Shown: piece after piece, positions 46,198 through 59,324 of the stretch
Position numbering within the stretch: position 1 is the first letter of the stretch
Layout of the letters: each line of letters begins with the position of its first letter
Source: Adiantum capillus-veneris
Taxonomy: Eukaryota > Streptophyta > Polypodiopsida > Polypodiales > Pteridaceae
Reading direction: 5' to 3'
Assembly: GCA_014529385.2 (NCBI GenBank)
Contig: CM043952.1
Span: 155,289,057 to 155,353,056, forward strand
Length of the DNA stretch: 64,000 nt
Program-made: the position numbers and the translations under genes
The notes under the pieces: generated by a model
What the model was told of the DNA's origin: nothing
Database searches by the model: none
The model's input: the letters and a program-made list of their open reading frames with translations, nothing else

Positions 46198-49100
46198 TAT
46201 AAGATGCCCAACCCGCCAATACCAAGATCGGGATGGGATCCTTGAAAGGTCTCTAGGTCTGATAAAAATCAAAGTCTCTAAAAAAGAAAAATCCAAGGAA
46301 TAGACTTTTACCATTGACAATGGCTTGGACTATAGCCTTAGAAGAATACCTAGTCATCTCTCGCATCACAACCGAGACAACGTATTAAAAGTCAGAAAAA
46401 TTGTTTCGCCCCTATAACTTCCACAAATTAGGCTAAGGTATCCTCAACAAACACTTTTTTCCCCCTAATATATGTGAGGGCACAGCCCCACTGGTGGACT
46501 CCTCTTCCAAGTGAAGATGCTTCCCAAACGGTTTTAGTCCGCGGGGATGGATAGTTACTTGACAAATCAAGTCCACTCGTCCTTGATTGACAACCTTGGT
46601 CAGTCCCTACTTAGCACCCCTCACTCACACATGATGCTTTGTTATGTAATTACTACCACATTCTTGTCACATTAAAATATGATTCCTTTTATCCTTCATA
46701 GCCTGACTTCTTTAAAACATCCCTTGAAAAACATTATTGAAAACATACTTTTAACAACCAAACATCTTTAAGCTTAAGACAGGGTACTGTCCATCAAAAC
46801 ATTGTCCATAATAACCATGACTAGTACTGTTCTTGTCTCAAGACCACCTAAGGGTGAAAAAATGACACCCATTCCTTATTCAAAATTCGGAGTGGATAAA
46901 CCCCAACCCAAGGTTCCAAGTGCCCATACACCATACTAGTTTCCCATACAACCGCGCGGCTTCCTTAGGATAAAAAACGGTATCCTAACTTATGTAGAAA
47001 CATCAAGACATGACACGGAGTAGAAACTCGTCGTTCATGGGGGTAATCAACTTATCCGTCGCGCTGGAAAGCCATCATTATCATCAATTTATACCAAGGA
47101 GTCGGAGGTGTCTTGAGACAAGCTGTCTTAAGGATGATCAATCATATCCTTCCTAATTCAACCAGTTTTAACCCAAACAATTCTTTCCTACATTATAAAC
47201 AAATGCATGTTGGAACTTACGTTTCGTTTTTGGTCAATTATTTCTTTTCTGATTCTTACTCACTCCTTATGTAAGCAATACTAACTTATAAAAGAACTTA
47301 AATATTTAAAGACTTAAATGAATAATGGGAAACCCACCTGGGACTGATCGGTCATCTACGCTGGTGCCTGAAGACTCTCCTCTGTAGGCTTACTACTAGG
47401 CCCAGCTTCATCATCGTGCGACGCTCTAGTCCTTTTTAGAGCTCTACCCTCATCATCAGATGTAGGATCATCTTGGGTCCTATTAGGTGCCATAACTTCT
47501 TATCCTTATAAAAAGGACGTCTCATCACTAGGTAAATATTCCAAAAGCTAGACTTAACCTTTGTATCCAATTTTATCCAAATCTAGGTTAAATTTATAGT
47601 CTTAATTGGTAAATTCTTGACCTAGTAATTTCTTATTTGTGTATATAGGCATGATAACTTTTTCCACAGCTTCCCTAAGGGTTTTCTAAGCTATCCTAAT
47701 TTATTTATAATTTTGTATATCTTTTTTCTAATTTTTCCATTGAATTTTAAGCTTGGAATCTGCCTATTTTGAGCTTAATATTTATTCTATTTATTTTCTC
47801 TTAAAGATTCATTTCCTCAACTTTATATTATACGTTTACACTTATTATAATTTTCCTAAAAACTTTTGACCACAAAGTCTATTTATTTTAATTAATCTTT
47901 TGTAAAAAATAGGACTTTTGGTCAATTATAATTTCCTAAACTCACTAATTAACTATGCTATTACTATCACAAGTAGATAAAGATGTTTATGACCTTTGAT
48001 AATTATTTTTTGATTTTTGAACTCAATTATTTAATTTCCATCTTTAATTTGTAGCTAAAATTAGTATAATTTGACTTAGATAAATATCTATACTAATTTT
48101 CTAACCTTGATATAATTATCATGGCCTTTTTATCATGTATTCTAACACTGATAAATAGCATGTAATAATATAACATGATTTACTAATTTCCCCCTTTACT
48201 TTTTATCTAAAATTAATATACTTTGACTCAAATAGATATCTACACTAATTTTCTAACCTTGACATAATTATCACGGTCTTTTTATCATGTATTCTAACAC
48301 TAATTAATAGCATGTAATCGTATAGTATGATTTAGTAATTTTCCCTTTATATTTTTCTTAATAACATTGTTTTTATAATAAGATAATTATCTATGATTAA
48401 GGTAATTATCATGGGTTTCTTAAGATGTATTTTAACTCTTAGAATTATCTCAAAGCTTTTTAGATTAATTTGCTATTTTTCCCTTTTAATTTTCATTAAA
48501 AATAGTGTTTTTCTACTAAAATAATTAGGTAAACTAACTATTTGTGGTTACAATATTTATCACATGTTTCTTAAAATGTATTTTACCTCTAATAATTATC
48601 TCAAAGCTTTTTGGATTAATTTTCATATTTCTCCCTTTTATTTTTCCTTAAAAATAGTGTTTTTCTACTAAGATAATTAGTTAAACTATTTACCTGAGGT
48701 TAAAATAATAATCACGGGCTTCTTAAGATGTATTTTATCTCAAATATTTTTGGATTAGTTTGCTATTTTCCCCCTTTTATGTTCTCTTAAAAATAGTGTT
48801 TTTCTTCTGAGATAATTAGTTAAACTAATTATCTAAGGTTAAGATAACTATCACGGGTTTCTTAAGATTTATTTTACCTTTGATAATTTTGTCAAATATT
48901 TTTGGATTAATTTGATTATTTTCCCCTTTCCTTTTCTCTTAAAAACAGTATAATTTTGCTTAAATAATTATAAAAATTATCCAAAAAATTAAAAGATAAT
49001 TTTCTTGGCATATTGACAGTTTAACACAGCTTTAATAATTATCATATCTTAATCTAAGCTTAATTAGTATAATCATCATAAATTTATGGTTAAAATGAGT

Positions 49101-49876
49101 AATTTTAATCCTAATATAATATAATAATTAATTAGCTCAGTACCCCTACGCTTAATCTCAATAATCAGTAGATAATTTTAGAGTATAATTAGGTTTAATC
49201 TTCTTAATTAATTGAAATAATTAGAAAATAAATAGATTAATATAATTCTACAAATTAGAAAGGATTAGTGCTAATTACCATTGATTAACCAACTAGAGCT
49301 TTTCTCTCTAGTGATTTCTGAGTAGAGGTCCCTCTAGATGAGAGAGAATTTCCCAAGGCTCTGAGTTTGTCCCAAATTGTGAAGAAAGGAGTCGTATTAA
49401 TAGGTTTTTGGGCACTCACTGGCTGAATATGGCAGTAACTTGCATCCCAAGGCAGCCCTACAGCTCCACAAGCACCCCCTGCTGCTAAATCTAGTCTCGA
49501 AAAGTTCATCATTACCCCACACAGTCCCTCCAGATACACAGAATCGATTTTTTTCTAGTTTGTTGATTAATTTTGGAAATATCTGCAATTTCTAGAACCT
49601 TAGGATAAAAATTCTTTAGTATTAACAATTACTCAAACCATTCAATTTTAGTTAACTAATTAAATTCATAGTGTAACTTTTCAGAGCCCGTAACTTTTTC
49701 AGATTTTATTAGAATTCTATTCTAAAAAATTCTAACCATAGTAAAGCTCTGGTTACGGCTCCAAAAATATCAATATTTGCCATAGTTGGATCATTCTACA
49801 GTGTTTTCTTAACAACCAAGTTAATTTGATCAGGCTTTGTACAATTTCTAAGGTTTTAGAAACTGGAAAACTTAAA
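46198..49876 (-). repeat. 3' LTR (about 3.7 kb)
   Basis: Pairs with 54240-59638 minus its two insertions. Contains the array of about 150-bp AT-rich repeats (48,050-49,000). The TATA position of the other LTR is TATTAATA here (about 49395-49402). Confidence 0.85.
48050..49000. repeat. About 150-bp AT-rich repeats inside the 3' LTR
   Basis: Two units start with CTAAAATTA.TATA.TTTGACT (48054, 48208) and are followed by units with AAAATAGTGTTTTTCT.CT (about 48498, 48651, 48789, 48941). The stretch has no gene. Confidence 0.8.
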
Positions 49877-49895
49877 ATCACTCCAACTTAAGAAA
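49877..49895 (-). promoter_or_regulatory. Candidate polypurine tract of the large LTR element
   Basis: The minus strand reads TTAAGTTGGAGTGATT just before the LTR start. It is only moderately purine-rich. Confidence 0.4.
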
Positions 49896-50739
49896 TTGAG
49901 ATGTCCTCATCTCAACTGAATTTGGAGAAATATTTGAAAAGTGATACTTCGTCCTCCCATGTGGCGTCTTTAGTGGGATAGTTCCTCCATTTTACTAAAT
50001 GTTCTCTGATTACTCTATTTTGCAAACTTCTTTCCCTAATATAGAGAATACAATCTGGTTGAGTTACTTGCTAGACAACTTCTCCCCAAGAAACTCTCAG
50101 TGTTGAGCTCATCTTAAAAACCTTTATAAATCATTTGTATCATCTCAAAAACCAGGTCAAATCAATTTCATAAAAGATCCACATATCCACCTTGTCATCA
50201 TGAACGCGCTCGGTCTAACAGTCTATTCAGAGCAATCAGCGTTCGACAAGTATCATGTATTCGAGATTTGCCAATCTGAATGCTCTCAGCAGGTTCTTTC
50301 CATCTTGAGCAATCTGCATTCGGCACAAGCTTCCACCATTGCACCAGACGTACCCCCTCTGTGCTCTAACCTGGTTGACCAACAATATGTAAAGGGTTTT
50401 AAGAAGTATCATACCAAGAGTTCTTTTTGGCTTCCTATTAATCTGGTACATTAATACTTTCATATCTAGGTCATTTTTTAAAGAACACTATCGTATGCAT
50501 AAAGAATGTCAGTTGGTTTCTTAATAACTATCTCAATCTCAAGATTCAAATTCTTTTCATGCTATCGAGAACCTCTGTCTCATTTGCTAGATCAATCCTT
50601 AATTTCTTGATTGAATGCTAATTTAACTTTAGATTCCTTAAGTAATTTGGGAAAGAAAATAATGTATGTCATTATATAAGTAATTCCAAGTTTTACACTA
50701 TCGACTTATAGTGGTTTACAAAACTGCCTATTGTTTTTG
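49896..50739. other. 3' interior of the large LTR element, no pol
   Basis: The region between the gag remnant and the 3' LTR, where pol would lie. No RT, integrase or protease motif is seen on the minus strand. ORFs of 70-84 codons lack motifs. Confidence 0.55.
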
Positions 50740-51660
50740 AGCTCTAGGATTACTAACTGTAGCCAAGCAAGTGGCTCTTTCATCTTCCTCGTTCATTAAG
50801 GTTGGTACTCCCATGATTGCATAAGCTCTGGCTCCTCTTGCTCTTCCTCTACCTCATCCTCCATTTCTACCTCCTCTTAGATTATCTCCTTGATTTTGAG
50901 GAATGGCTCTAGCAGTAGCTCAAGGATTTTGCTCTTCTGGACATTTATTTCTATAGTGCCCTACTTGATTGCATCCATATCACCTCACGTTTGGGAAGGT
51001 CTGCCTGCAGCTACTCCACGTTGGTAATATTCTATGTTGAAAGTTTCCCTAGCTCTTCCCCTAAAGTATTTAAATCCATTATAGTTCCTTGTAGAGTGGG
51101 TTCCATTGGCTGCAAGAGGCTTAGCCCTGAGAAGGGCATCCTGTATTGATGTAGGCCTCATGGCTTCGAGACATTTACTCAGGGGTATGTTAAGGCCTCG
51201 ATAGAAACGAGAAATTTGTTGCTCCATGGTCATCTAAGGAGCATAGCGTCGTAAAGACACAAACTTGGTGTAGTACTCCTCTAATGAAAGTCCTAGTTGG
51301 CGTAGATCAAAGAATTCGTTCATCTTGATAGCCTGATGTGCAAGAGGGAGATAGCAGTCTTTCATTGCCTGCTTCATTTTCTCCCAAGATGGACTACTGT
51401 GGGATTATCTTTGCAGTGCTGCTTCCACCAAAGTTTGTCATCTCCGCTGAGACGAAACATACCCAACATTGTTTGGTTCTCCTGAGCAGTTCCTGCAGTT
51501 TTAAAATAGTCGTCCATAGCATCTAACCATGCTTCGGCATCTCGCTCTAAATTGGGTCCCTCTCCCTTGAAAGTAGGGAGTTGAACTTGCTTTAGTGGTA
51601 ATTTTTTCTCTTGAGCAACAGTGTAAGGGCTATTTACACGAGTATTTCCCTGAGATTAAA
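50740..51660 (-). pseudogene. Gag of the large LTR element
   Basis: Minus-strand frames read LPTFKGEGPNLERDAEAWLD, AMDDYFKTA and FRLSGDDKLWWKQHC (51,580-51,400), the plant gypsy gag pattern. After stops, MEQQISRFYRGLNIPL (51233-50985) continues the gag core. A knuckle YGCNQVGHYRNKC at about 50,975-50,940 has a stop where its first Cys should be, followed by a Gly/Arg-rich tail. Gag would build the particle. Several stops mean this copy is dead. Confidence 0.75.
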
Positions 51661-52845
51661 TTAATGGAATTTAGTACCAAATGAAATCTCTCTTACTTAT
51701 GCTTTTAACTTATTTTCACACAGGATGAAGGCAATTGCCAAGCCATAAACAAAACTGATTATAGCATACCTGTGAGAACCATAGTATGTACAAGAGTTAA
51801 TACAATCCATGAAGGTCCTCTCATTAGGAAGAAAATGGGGTGTAGGAGGGCCTCTTTATTTGTCATGAGCTTATGGAGGTGATTAAAATTTTGACGAACA
51901 GGTGTACGCCATGTATGCAAGAATGGTGGGTGTGTAAGACATGTGTAGGAGTGGTCAAAGGATGCACTTTCCCTCCCAAAAAAGAGGCGAATAATTTTAC
52001 GATTTTAGGCCTTCCATAACTCCCACATATGATCTCCGGTTTGAGCAAAGATCATAGATGTGCAATCTACACGTCGAGCTCTTTCCATAGATAGATATGC
52101 TACATGATATGGTTTTACCTGCTAGATTTTAAATTCCATTTTGGGGGAAACTTTGAATTCAAATAAACTAGCCGTTTTGCCTGTTTGAATTCAAAAGTTG
52201 TCCTTAGATTACTTTCTTATTACTAAAGATTTAACTTCCTTAAACTACCAAATAAAGAGGCCCTCCTAGACCTCATTCTCTTCCTAATGTATGTACAAGG
52301 GTGACAACAATCCTATACTAGAATCTTGTGGACTTTGGGTGGATCAGATATAGGATCAAAATATACAACATTGTTTGGTCCATTAAAGCTAGGGCCTACA
52401 CCTATGGGCCTAATTCTACCTAGGTAGATTACTTCAGACACCTGATCAAACACCCACTGATTTTGTGATACTTGGATATCACCTAACAAGGGTTTCCTCT
52501 AGATTCTCCTTTTCAATGAAAAAAATTCATATTTAGTTACAAACCTTCTAACTCTCCCACATCAATGAAGAAAATTCCACCACATCCTGACCAGCTGTTC
52601 CTCCAAGTGGAAGAAAAAAATCTTTTATATAGCCATTTCATCACGCTTTTTTGCATTGAATAGTGTCGGGATAGGCAAGCTCTCATGAACCTAACGTTGA
52701 AATCCATAGATTTGCAGTAGGCATGATGAAAATCTTCTTGCAAAGATGGGGATAATTCTCTCTCTTTCTTTCTCTCCCTCTTTTCAATTAAATAGTCTTT
52801 AATTTGAATTTGTCAAAGATCACTTATTTCAACCAAATACCTTAA
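51661..52845. other. Leader region of the large LTR element with a 40-bp inverted repeat
   Basis: Arms 51823-51862 and 52249-52288 are reverse complements at about 36 of 40 positions; both contain AGGAGGGCCTCTTTATTTG. The enclosed 386 bp have no ORF of note. This may be a decayed foldback element in the leader. Confidence 0.65.
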
Positions 52846-54184
52846 CACTAGGTTGGTAATGGGACACTTTTATGTCCTGGGACACTTTTATGTCCTGTTA
52901 AGTGACCATTTTCCTTGAATTATGTCAAGAGTTTCAAAATGGATTTTGAGGTGCTATCTATCTAGAAAGTTGTCTCATGAGCTGAAAAAAACTCGACATT
53001 TTTTTGGAATATCAATTCCATCTTTAACCTTGTCCTTGCACAACATTTCACAACCTAAACTGTGTGGAAAAACGGGTCCTGTTTTTGCCTTTTTTCAACT
53101 TTTTGCAACTATACCACTCTAGAATTCATGTTTGTGAGGTCTATAATGTTAGAGAACTATCTTTAGTAGTCCTTAACATGTCCTGATGTTTCTAGGGAGA
53201 AATAAATATAAAATTTGTAAGTTATGACCAAATTACAAAAATTGTCAAATCCTGTATTTTAGCCAATTTTGGCTCTTCTATGATTTTTTTGGTGGATTTC
53301 ATGATATCCAAATGCATTTTTTATTTTCTATGTCACATATTGTAACATAAAGCTAATATTTCTTGAGTTTTGGGGCACCTAATACCCTATTTTGCATAGT
53401 ACACAACGATGGTTGATTTTTTCAATTATAGAAGAAAACGAAACATTCTAGTATATCAAAAATAGCTTTTTCAATATTGTTAGTTTCTTGTGACAACTAC
53501 ATGCATTTTGTAGGTAGTAACCATATCTAGTCATAAGGATCGAATTTGGCTAGATATTGAATAGTTTCTATGGGATTCTACAACGCATAATGTTGAACCC
53601 AGTTTTTTCATGTTTGCTGTATTTAGCACTTCATCTTTGCCCCCAAGATTCCCCTTGGTAAGAGATGTATTATTCTTTTGACATGCTCCATGGTTCCTTA
53701 TGAACATAAAGGACAATAGGGAACCAAGAAAACATGCATATATTATTTGTATTGAGCGTGGCTATAGAAACTTTGATGATAGGTTTGCAGAATGGTAAAA
53801 ATTGAACTTTTTTGTACCTATTTATTTTGGCAAAACAAAACATATTGAGTGAGAAGCAATCATATGTTCTGATCACCAACCCATTGAAGTTAACTAGGGA
53901 ATTTATCTCAAGTCCTACAAAAATCCCTAATCTTATTTTTATGCAACAAAACGTAAGAAATGACTGTTTTGATGAAAATGCACTGGTCCATCAACTTTGG
54001 AGGCTTGGTGTGACCAAAAGATGAGAAATTTTACAAGTTTTTTATTTTTTCCATGTATAGTAGGCCTTGAACTATAACCTCAGTAAAAGATTTTACAAAA
54101 TGAGTGGATCTACTATGGTTTTGGAGGTTTTTTTCAAAACCCTGAAAGGACACTTTTATGTCCTGTTAGGTTACCAACCTAGTG
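52846..54184 (+). mobile_element. TTAA-flanked non-coding transposon, copy 2 (1339 bp)
   Basis: Ends CACTAGGTTGGTAA and TTACCAACCTAGTG, flanked by TTAA (52842-52845 and 54185-54188). It lies in the leader of the large LTR element, 39 bp from the PBS. The inner ends repeat GGACACTTTTATGTCC. No coding sequence. Confidence 0.88.
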
Positions 54185-54223
54185 TTAAACTTTTCTCTAG
54201 GTCCAAGACTTTAATTAACACAT

Positions 54224-54235
54224 GCTCTGATACCA
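54224..54235 (-). promoter_or_regulatory. Primer-binding site, initiator-Met type
   Basis: The minus strand reads TGGTATCAGAGC, a perfect plant Met-initiator PBS, 4 nt from the LTR end. Confidence 0.92.
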
Positions 54236-55028
54236 CTTCTGAGATCCCCAACCCGCCAATACCAAGATGGGGATGGGATCCTTGACAGGTCTCTAGGTCT
54301 GATAAAAATCAGAGTCTCTAAACAAGAAAAATCCAAGGAATAGACCTTTACCATTGACAATGGCTTGGGTCTATAGCCTTAGAAGAAGACCTGGTCCTGT
54401 CTCGCAGCGGAAACGGGACAACGTATTAAAATTCAAAAAAATTATTTCGGTCCTATAACTTCCACAAATTGGGCTAAGGTATCCTCAACCAGTGCTTTTT
54501 TCCCCTAACAAATGTGAGGATACGGCCGTTGGTAGACTCCTCTTCCAAGTGAAGATGTTTCTCAAACGGTTTTAGTGTGCGCGGATGGATAGTTACCTGA
54601 CTAATCAGGTCCACCCGCCCTTGATTGACAACCTTAGTCAATCGCCACTTACCACCCCGCACTCACACATGATGCTTTGTTATGTAATTACTACCACATT
54701 CTTGTCACAATTAAAATAATGATTCCTTTTATCCTTCATAACCAGATGTCCTTGAAAAACAATATTGAAAACATTCTTTTAACAACTAGACATCTTTAAA
54801 TTTAAAGCAGGGTATTGTCCATCAAAACATTGTCCATAATAACCATGACCAGTACTGTTCTTGTCTCAAGACCACCTAAGGGTAAAAAAACGGCACCCAT
54901 TCCTTATTCACAATCTGGAGTGGATAAACCCCCACCAAGGTTTCGGGTGCCCATACACCAAACTAGTTGCCCGTACAATGGGGCGGCTCCCTTAGGATAA
55001 AAAACGGTATCCTAACTTATGTAGAAAC

Positions 55029-55275
55029 CCCGGGGAGGTCACCTAATAAAAATGTAACCTATCACGTGAGTTCAACAAAAGGGTATTTAAAGTTCTTGAA
55101 ACTTACAGAAATATATATACAAAAGGGCATTATTTTTTCAAATTTGAAAAAAACTTACAAATTTTAAAAGAAAAGGGTACATTATATTCTTAACAAAATT
55201 CCCAGATACGGGATTTTACAAACATATTCTGAACGCACGTGATATGGTAGTTTTACACATAGTGAACTCCCCGAA
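55029..55275. mobile_element. 247-bp MITE with 8-bp target duplication
   Basis: Inserted between two copies of GTAGAAAC (55021-55028 and 55276-55283). The 3' LTR has the empty site, a single GTAGAAAC, at about 46,990. Ends are CCCGGGGAGGTCACC and, complemented, TTCGGGGAGTTCACT: imperfect terminal inverted repeats. An 8-bp duplication suggests the hAT superfamily. Confidence 0.85.
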
Positions 55276-56279
55276 GTAGAAACATCAAGACATGACACGG
55301 AGTAGAAACTCATCGTTCATGGGGGTAACTGACTTATCCATGGTTGGAAAGCCATCATTATCATCAATTTATACCAAGGAGTCGGAGGTGTCTTGAGGCA
55401 AGCTGTCTTAAGGATGATCAATCATATCTTTCCTAATTCAACCAGTTTTAACCCAAACAATTCTTTCCTACATTATAAACAAATGCATGTTGGAAGTTAC
55501 CTTTCGTTTTTGGTCAGTTATTTCTTTTCTGATTTTTACTCACTCCTTACGTAAGCAATGCTAACTTATAAGAGAACTTAAACTATTTAAAGACTAAATT
55601 GAATAATGGGAAACCCACCTGGGACTGATCGGCCATCTGCTGCTGCGCTGGCACCTAAAGACTCTCCTCTGTAGGCTTACTACTAGGCCCAACTTCATCG
55701 TCGTGCAACGCTCTAGTTCTTTTTAGAGCTCTGCCCTCATCATTAGATGTAGGATCAGCTTGGGTTTTATTAGGTGTCATAACTTCTTATCCTTATAAAA
55801 AGGACCTCTAATCATTAGGTAAATAATCCAAAAGCTAGACTTAACCTTTGTATCCAATTTTACCCAAATCTAGGTTAAATTTATAGTCTTAATTGGTAAA
55901 CTCTTGACCTAGTAATTTCTTATTTGTCTATATAGGCATGATAACTTTTTCCACATCTTCTCTAAGGGTTTTCTAAGCTATCCTAATTTAATTATAATTT
56001 TGTATATCTTTTTCCTAATTTTTCCATCGAATTTTAAGCTTGAATTCTGCTTATTTTGAGCTTAATATTTGTTCTATTTATTTTCTCTTAAAGATTTCAT
56101 TTCCTCAACTTTATATCATAGGTTTACACTTACTAGAATTTTCCTAAAAACCTTTAACCGCAAAGTCTATTTATTTTAATTAATCTTTCGCTAAAAATAG
56201 GACTTTTGGTCAATTATAATTTCCTAAAATCACTAATTAACTAAAGTATACCTATCTTTAATTTCCATCTTTAATTTTC

Positions 56280-57370
56280 AGCTAAAATTAGTATAATTTG
56301 AACTAGATAAATATCTATACTAATTTTTTAACCTTGACATAATTATCACAGCCTTTTAATCATGTATTCTAACACTGATAAATAGCATGTAATCATATAA
56401 CATGATTTACTAATTTCCTCCTTTACTTTATCTAAAATTAGTATACTTTGACTCAAATAAATATCTACACTAATTTCCTAACCTTGACATAATTATCACA
56501 ACCTTTTTATCATGTATTCTAACACTGGTAAATAGCATGTATTCATATAACATGATTTACTAATTTCCCCCTTTACTTTTTATCTAAAATTAGAATAATT
56601 TGACTCAAATAAATATCTACACTATATTTCTAACCTTAACATAATTATCACGGACTTTGTATTATGTATTCTAACACCAATTAATAGCATGTAATCATAT
56701 AACATGATTTACTAATTTTCCCCTTTAAGTTTCTCTTAAAAACAATGTTTTTCTAATAAAATAGTTAGCTAAGATAATTATTTGTGATTAAGATAATTAT
56801 CATGGGTTCCTTAAGATATATTTAAACTCTAAAAATTATCTCAAAGCTTTTTAAATTAATTTTCTATTTTTCCCCTTTAAATTTTCTTAAAAACAGTGTT
56901 TTTGTGCTAAAAAATAATTATCTGTGGTGACCATAACTATTGCAGGTTTTTTAAGATGTACTTTACCTTTGATAATTATTTGAAAGCTTTTTGGAAAATT
57001 TTGCTAATTGCCCACTTTAACTTTTCCTTTAAAATAGTGTTTTTCTTCTAAGATAATTAGTTAAACTAATTATCTGAGATTCAAATAATTATCACAGGTT
57101 TTTTAAGATGTTTTTTACCTTCGATAATTATCTCAAATCTTTTTGGATTACTTTGGTATTTTTTATCTTTTATTTTCTCTTAATAACAGTGTTTTTCTCT
57201 TGATATAATTAGTTAAACTAATTAGCTGAGATTAAGATAATTATCATAGGTTCCTTAAGATGTGTTTCACCTCTGATTATTATCTCAAAGCTTTTTGGAT
57301 TAATTGGTTATTTTCTCCTTCACTTTTCTCTTAAAAACAATATAATTCTGCTTAAATAATTACAAAAATT
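56280..57370. repeat. About 150-bp AT-rich repeats inside the 5' LTR
   Basis: Three CTAAAATTAG-starting units (56282, 56432, 56584) against two in the 3' LTR, followed by the AAAACA(A/G)TGTTTTTCT-type units. Confidence 0.8.
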
Positions 57371-57806
57371 ATTCATAGAATTAAAAGATAATTTTTTTAG
57401 CATATTAACAGTCTAACATAGCTTTGATCATTATCTCATCCTTATCTAAGATTAATTAGTATAATTATTACTAATTTATGGTTAAAATGTGTAATTTCAG
57501 TCCTAATATAATATAATAATTAATTAGCTTAGTATCCCTAAGCTTAATCTCAATAATCAGTAGAGAATTTAGAATTAAGAGAGAATTTTAGAGTATAATT
57601 AGGTTTAATCTTCTTAATTAATTGAATAAATAAAAAAAAGTAAATAGATTAACATAATTCTACTAATTAAAAAGGGTTAGTGCTAATTATCGTTGATTAA
57701 CCGACTAGAGCTTTGCTCTCTAGTGATTTTTGAGTAGAGGTCTCTCTAGATGATAGAGAATTTGCCAAGGCTCCGAGTCTGTCCCAAATTGTGAAGCAAG
57801 GGGTCG

Positions 57807-57814
57807 TATTTATA
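57807..57814 (-). promoter_or_regulatory. TATA box of the 5' LTR
   Basis: The minus strand reads CCTATAAATACGACC. The 3' LTR has TATTAATA at the same place. Transcription would start near 57,780 and give an R-U5 plus leader of over 3.5 kb. Confidence 0.55.
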
Positions 57815-57985
57815 GGTTTTTGGGCACTCACTGGCTGAATATAGCAATAACTTGCATCCCAAGGCAGTCCTACAGCTCCACAAGCACCCCCTGCTGCTAA
57901 ATCTAGTCTCGAAAAGTTCATTATTACCCCACACAGTCCCCCCAGATACACATACTCAATTTTCTGCTAGTTTGTTGACTTTTAA

Positions 57986-59324
57986 CATTAGAATGGTAGC
58001 AGGACACTTTTATGTCCTTGGACACTTTTGTGTCCTGTTAGGTGACCATTTTTCTTGACTTATTTGAAGAGTATGAAAATGAATTTCTAGGTGCTATATA
58101 TCCACAGAGTTGCCTTATGAGCTGAAAAAAACTTAGCATTTTTTTTGGAGTATCAATCTCACCATTAACCTTACTCTTGCACAACATTTTTGAACCTAAA
58201 CTGTCTGAAAAAACGGGTCCTATTTTTGGCTTTTTTTCAATTTTTGGCAACTATACCACTCTACACATCATGTTTGTGAGTTTTAGATGGCTAGAGGTTA
58301 GGCCTTCATAGTTCTCAACATGTTTTGATGCTTGTAGGGAGAGCTAAGTGTTAAAATTGAAAGTTATGACCAATTTACAAGAGTTGCATAATCCTGTTTT
58401 TTGGCCAAAATTAGCGCTTTTATGATTTTTTTGGTGGCTTTCTTGATATCCAAATTCAATTTTGATTGTGTAAGTGTAATGTATAACATAAAGCTAATCT
58501 TCCTTGAGTTTTGGGGGACCTAATATGCCATATAGCATAGTATATGATGATGGTTGAGTTTTTTGATTGTTGAAGAATACGATACATTTTAGAGTAGCAA
58601 GTATAACTTTCTCAATATTGCTAGTTTCTTAGGCCAATTGTGTGTATTTTGTAGGTAGGAACCATATCTAATCATAGACTACAAACTTGGCTAGATATTG
58701 AGTAGTTTCTATGGGTTTCTAGAGGTCATAATGCTAAACCCAGTTTTTTCATGTTTGCTATATTTAGCACTTTATCATTGCCCCTAAGGTTCCAATTGTA
58801 AGAGACCTATTATCCTTTTGACATGCTCCATGGCTCCTTTTGAATCCAAAGGCCCAAAGGGAACTAAGAAAACATGTATATAGTATCTATATTGAGCGTG
58901 ACTATAGAAACTTTGATGATAGGTCCGCAGAATGGCAAAAATGCAACTTTTTTGTACCTATTTCTTTTGCCCAAAAAACAAATAGTGAGGTAAAAGCAAC
59001 CATATGTTTTGGTCACCAACCCATTGAATTTAACGGGGCATTTTATCTAATGTCCTACAAAAATCCCCACTCTTATTTATATGCAATCAACCGTAAGAAA
59101 TTGCTATTTTGGGCAAAATACACTGGTCCATCAACTTTGGAGGCTTGTAGTGACCAAGGGATGAGAAAAATTACAAGTTTCTCATTTTTTCCATATGTAG
59201 TAGTTATTGAACTATAAGCTCATGAAAGGATTTTTCAAAATGAGTGGATCTACTATGGTTTTGGAATTTTTTCCCAAAACCCTGAAAGGACACTTTTATG
59301 TCCTGTTAGGTTACCATTCTAGTG
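57986..59324 (+). mobile_element. TTAA-flanked non-coding transposon, copy 3 (1339 bp)
   Basis: Ends CATTAGAATGGTA and TACCATTCTAGTG, flanked by TTAA (57982-57985 and 59325-59328). Same length and orientation as copy 2. It is inserted in the 5' LTR; the homologous place in the 3' LTR (about 49,563) has no insertion and lacks a further 10 bp around the site. No coding sequence. Confidence 0.9.

Noticed and set aside
52922-54285. Plus-strand ORFs inside TTAA copy 2
   Set aside because: The matching frames in copies 1 and 3 are not conserved as ORFs, so they are chance.
44473-59324. Assignment of the TTAA-flanked family to piggyBac
   Set aside because: TTAA flanks fit, but the termini do not start with CCC and no transposase is present. 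I report the family without a superfamily name.
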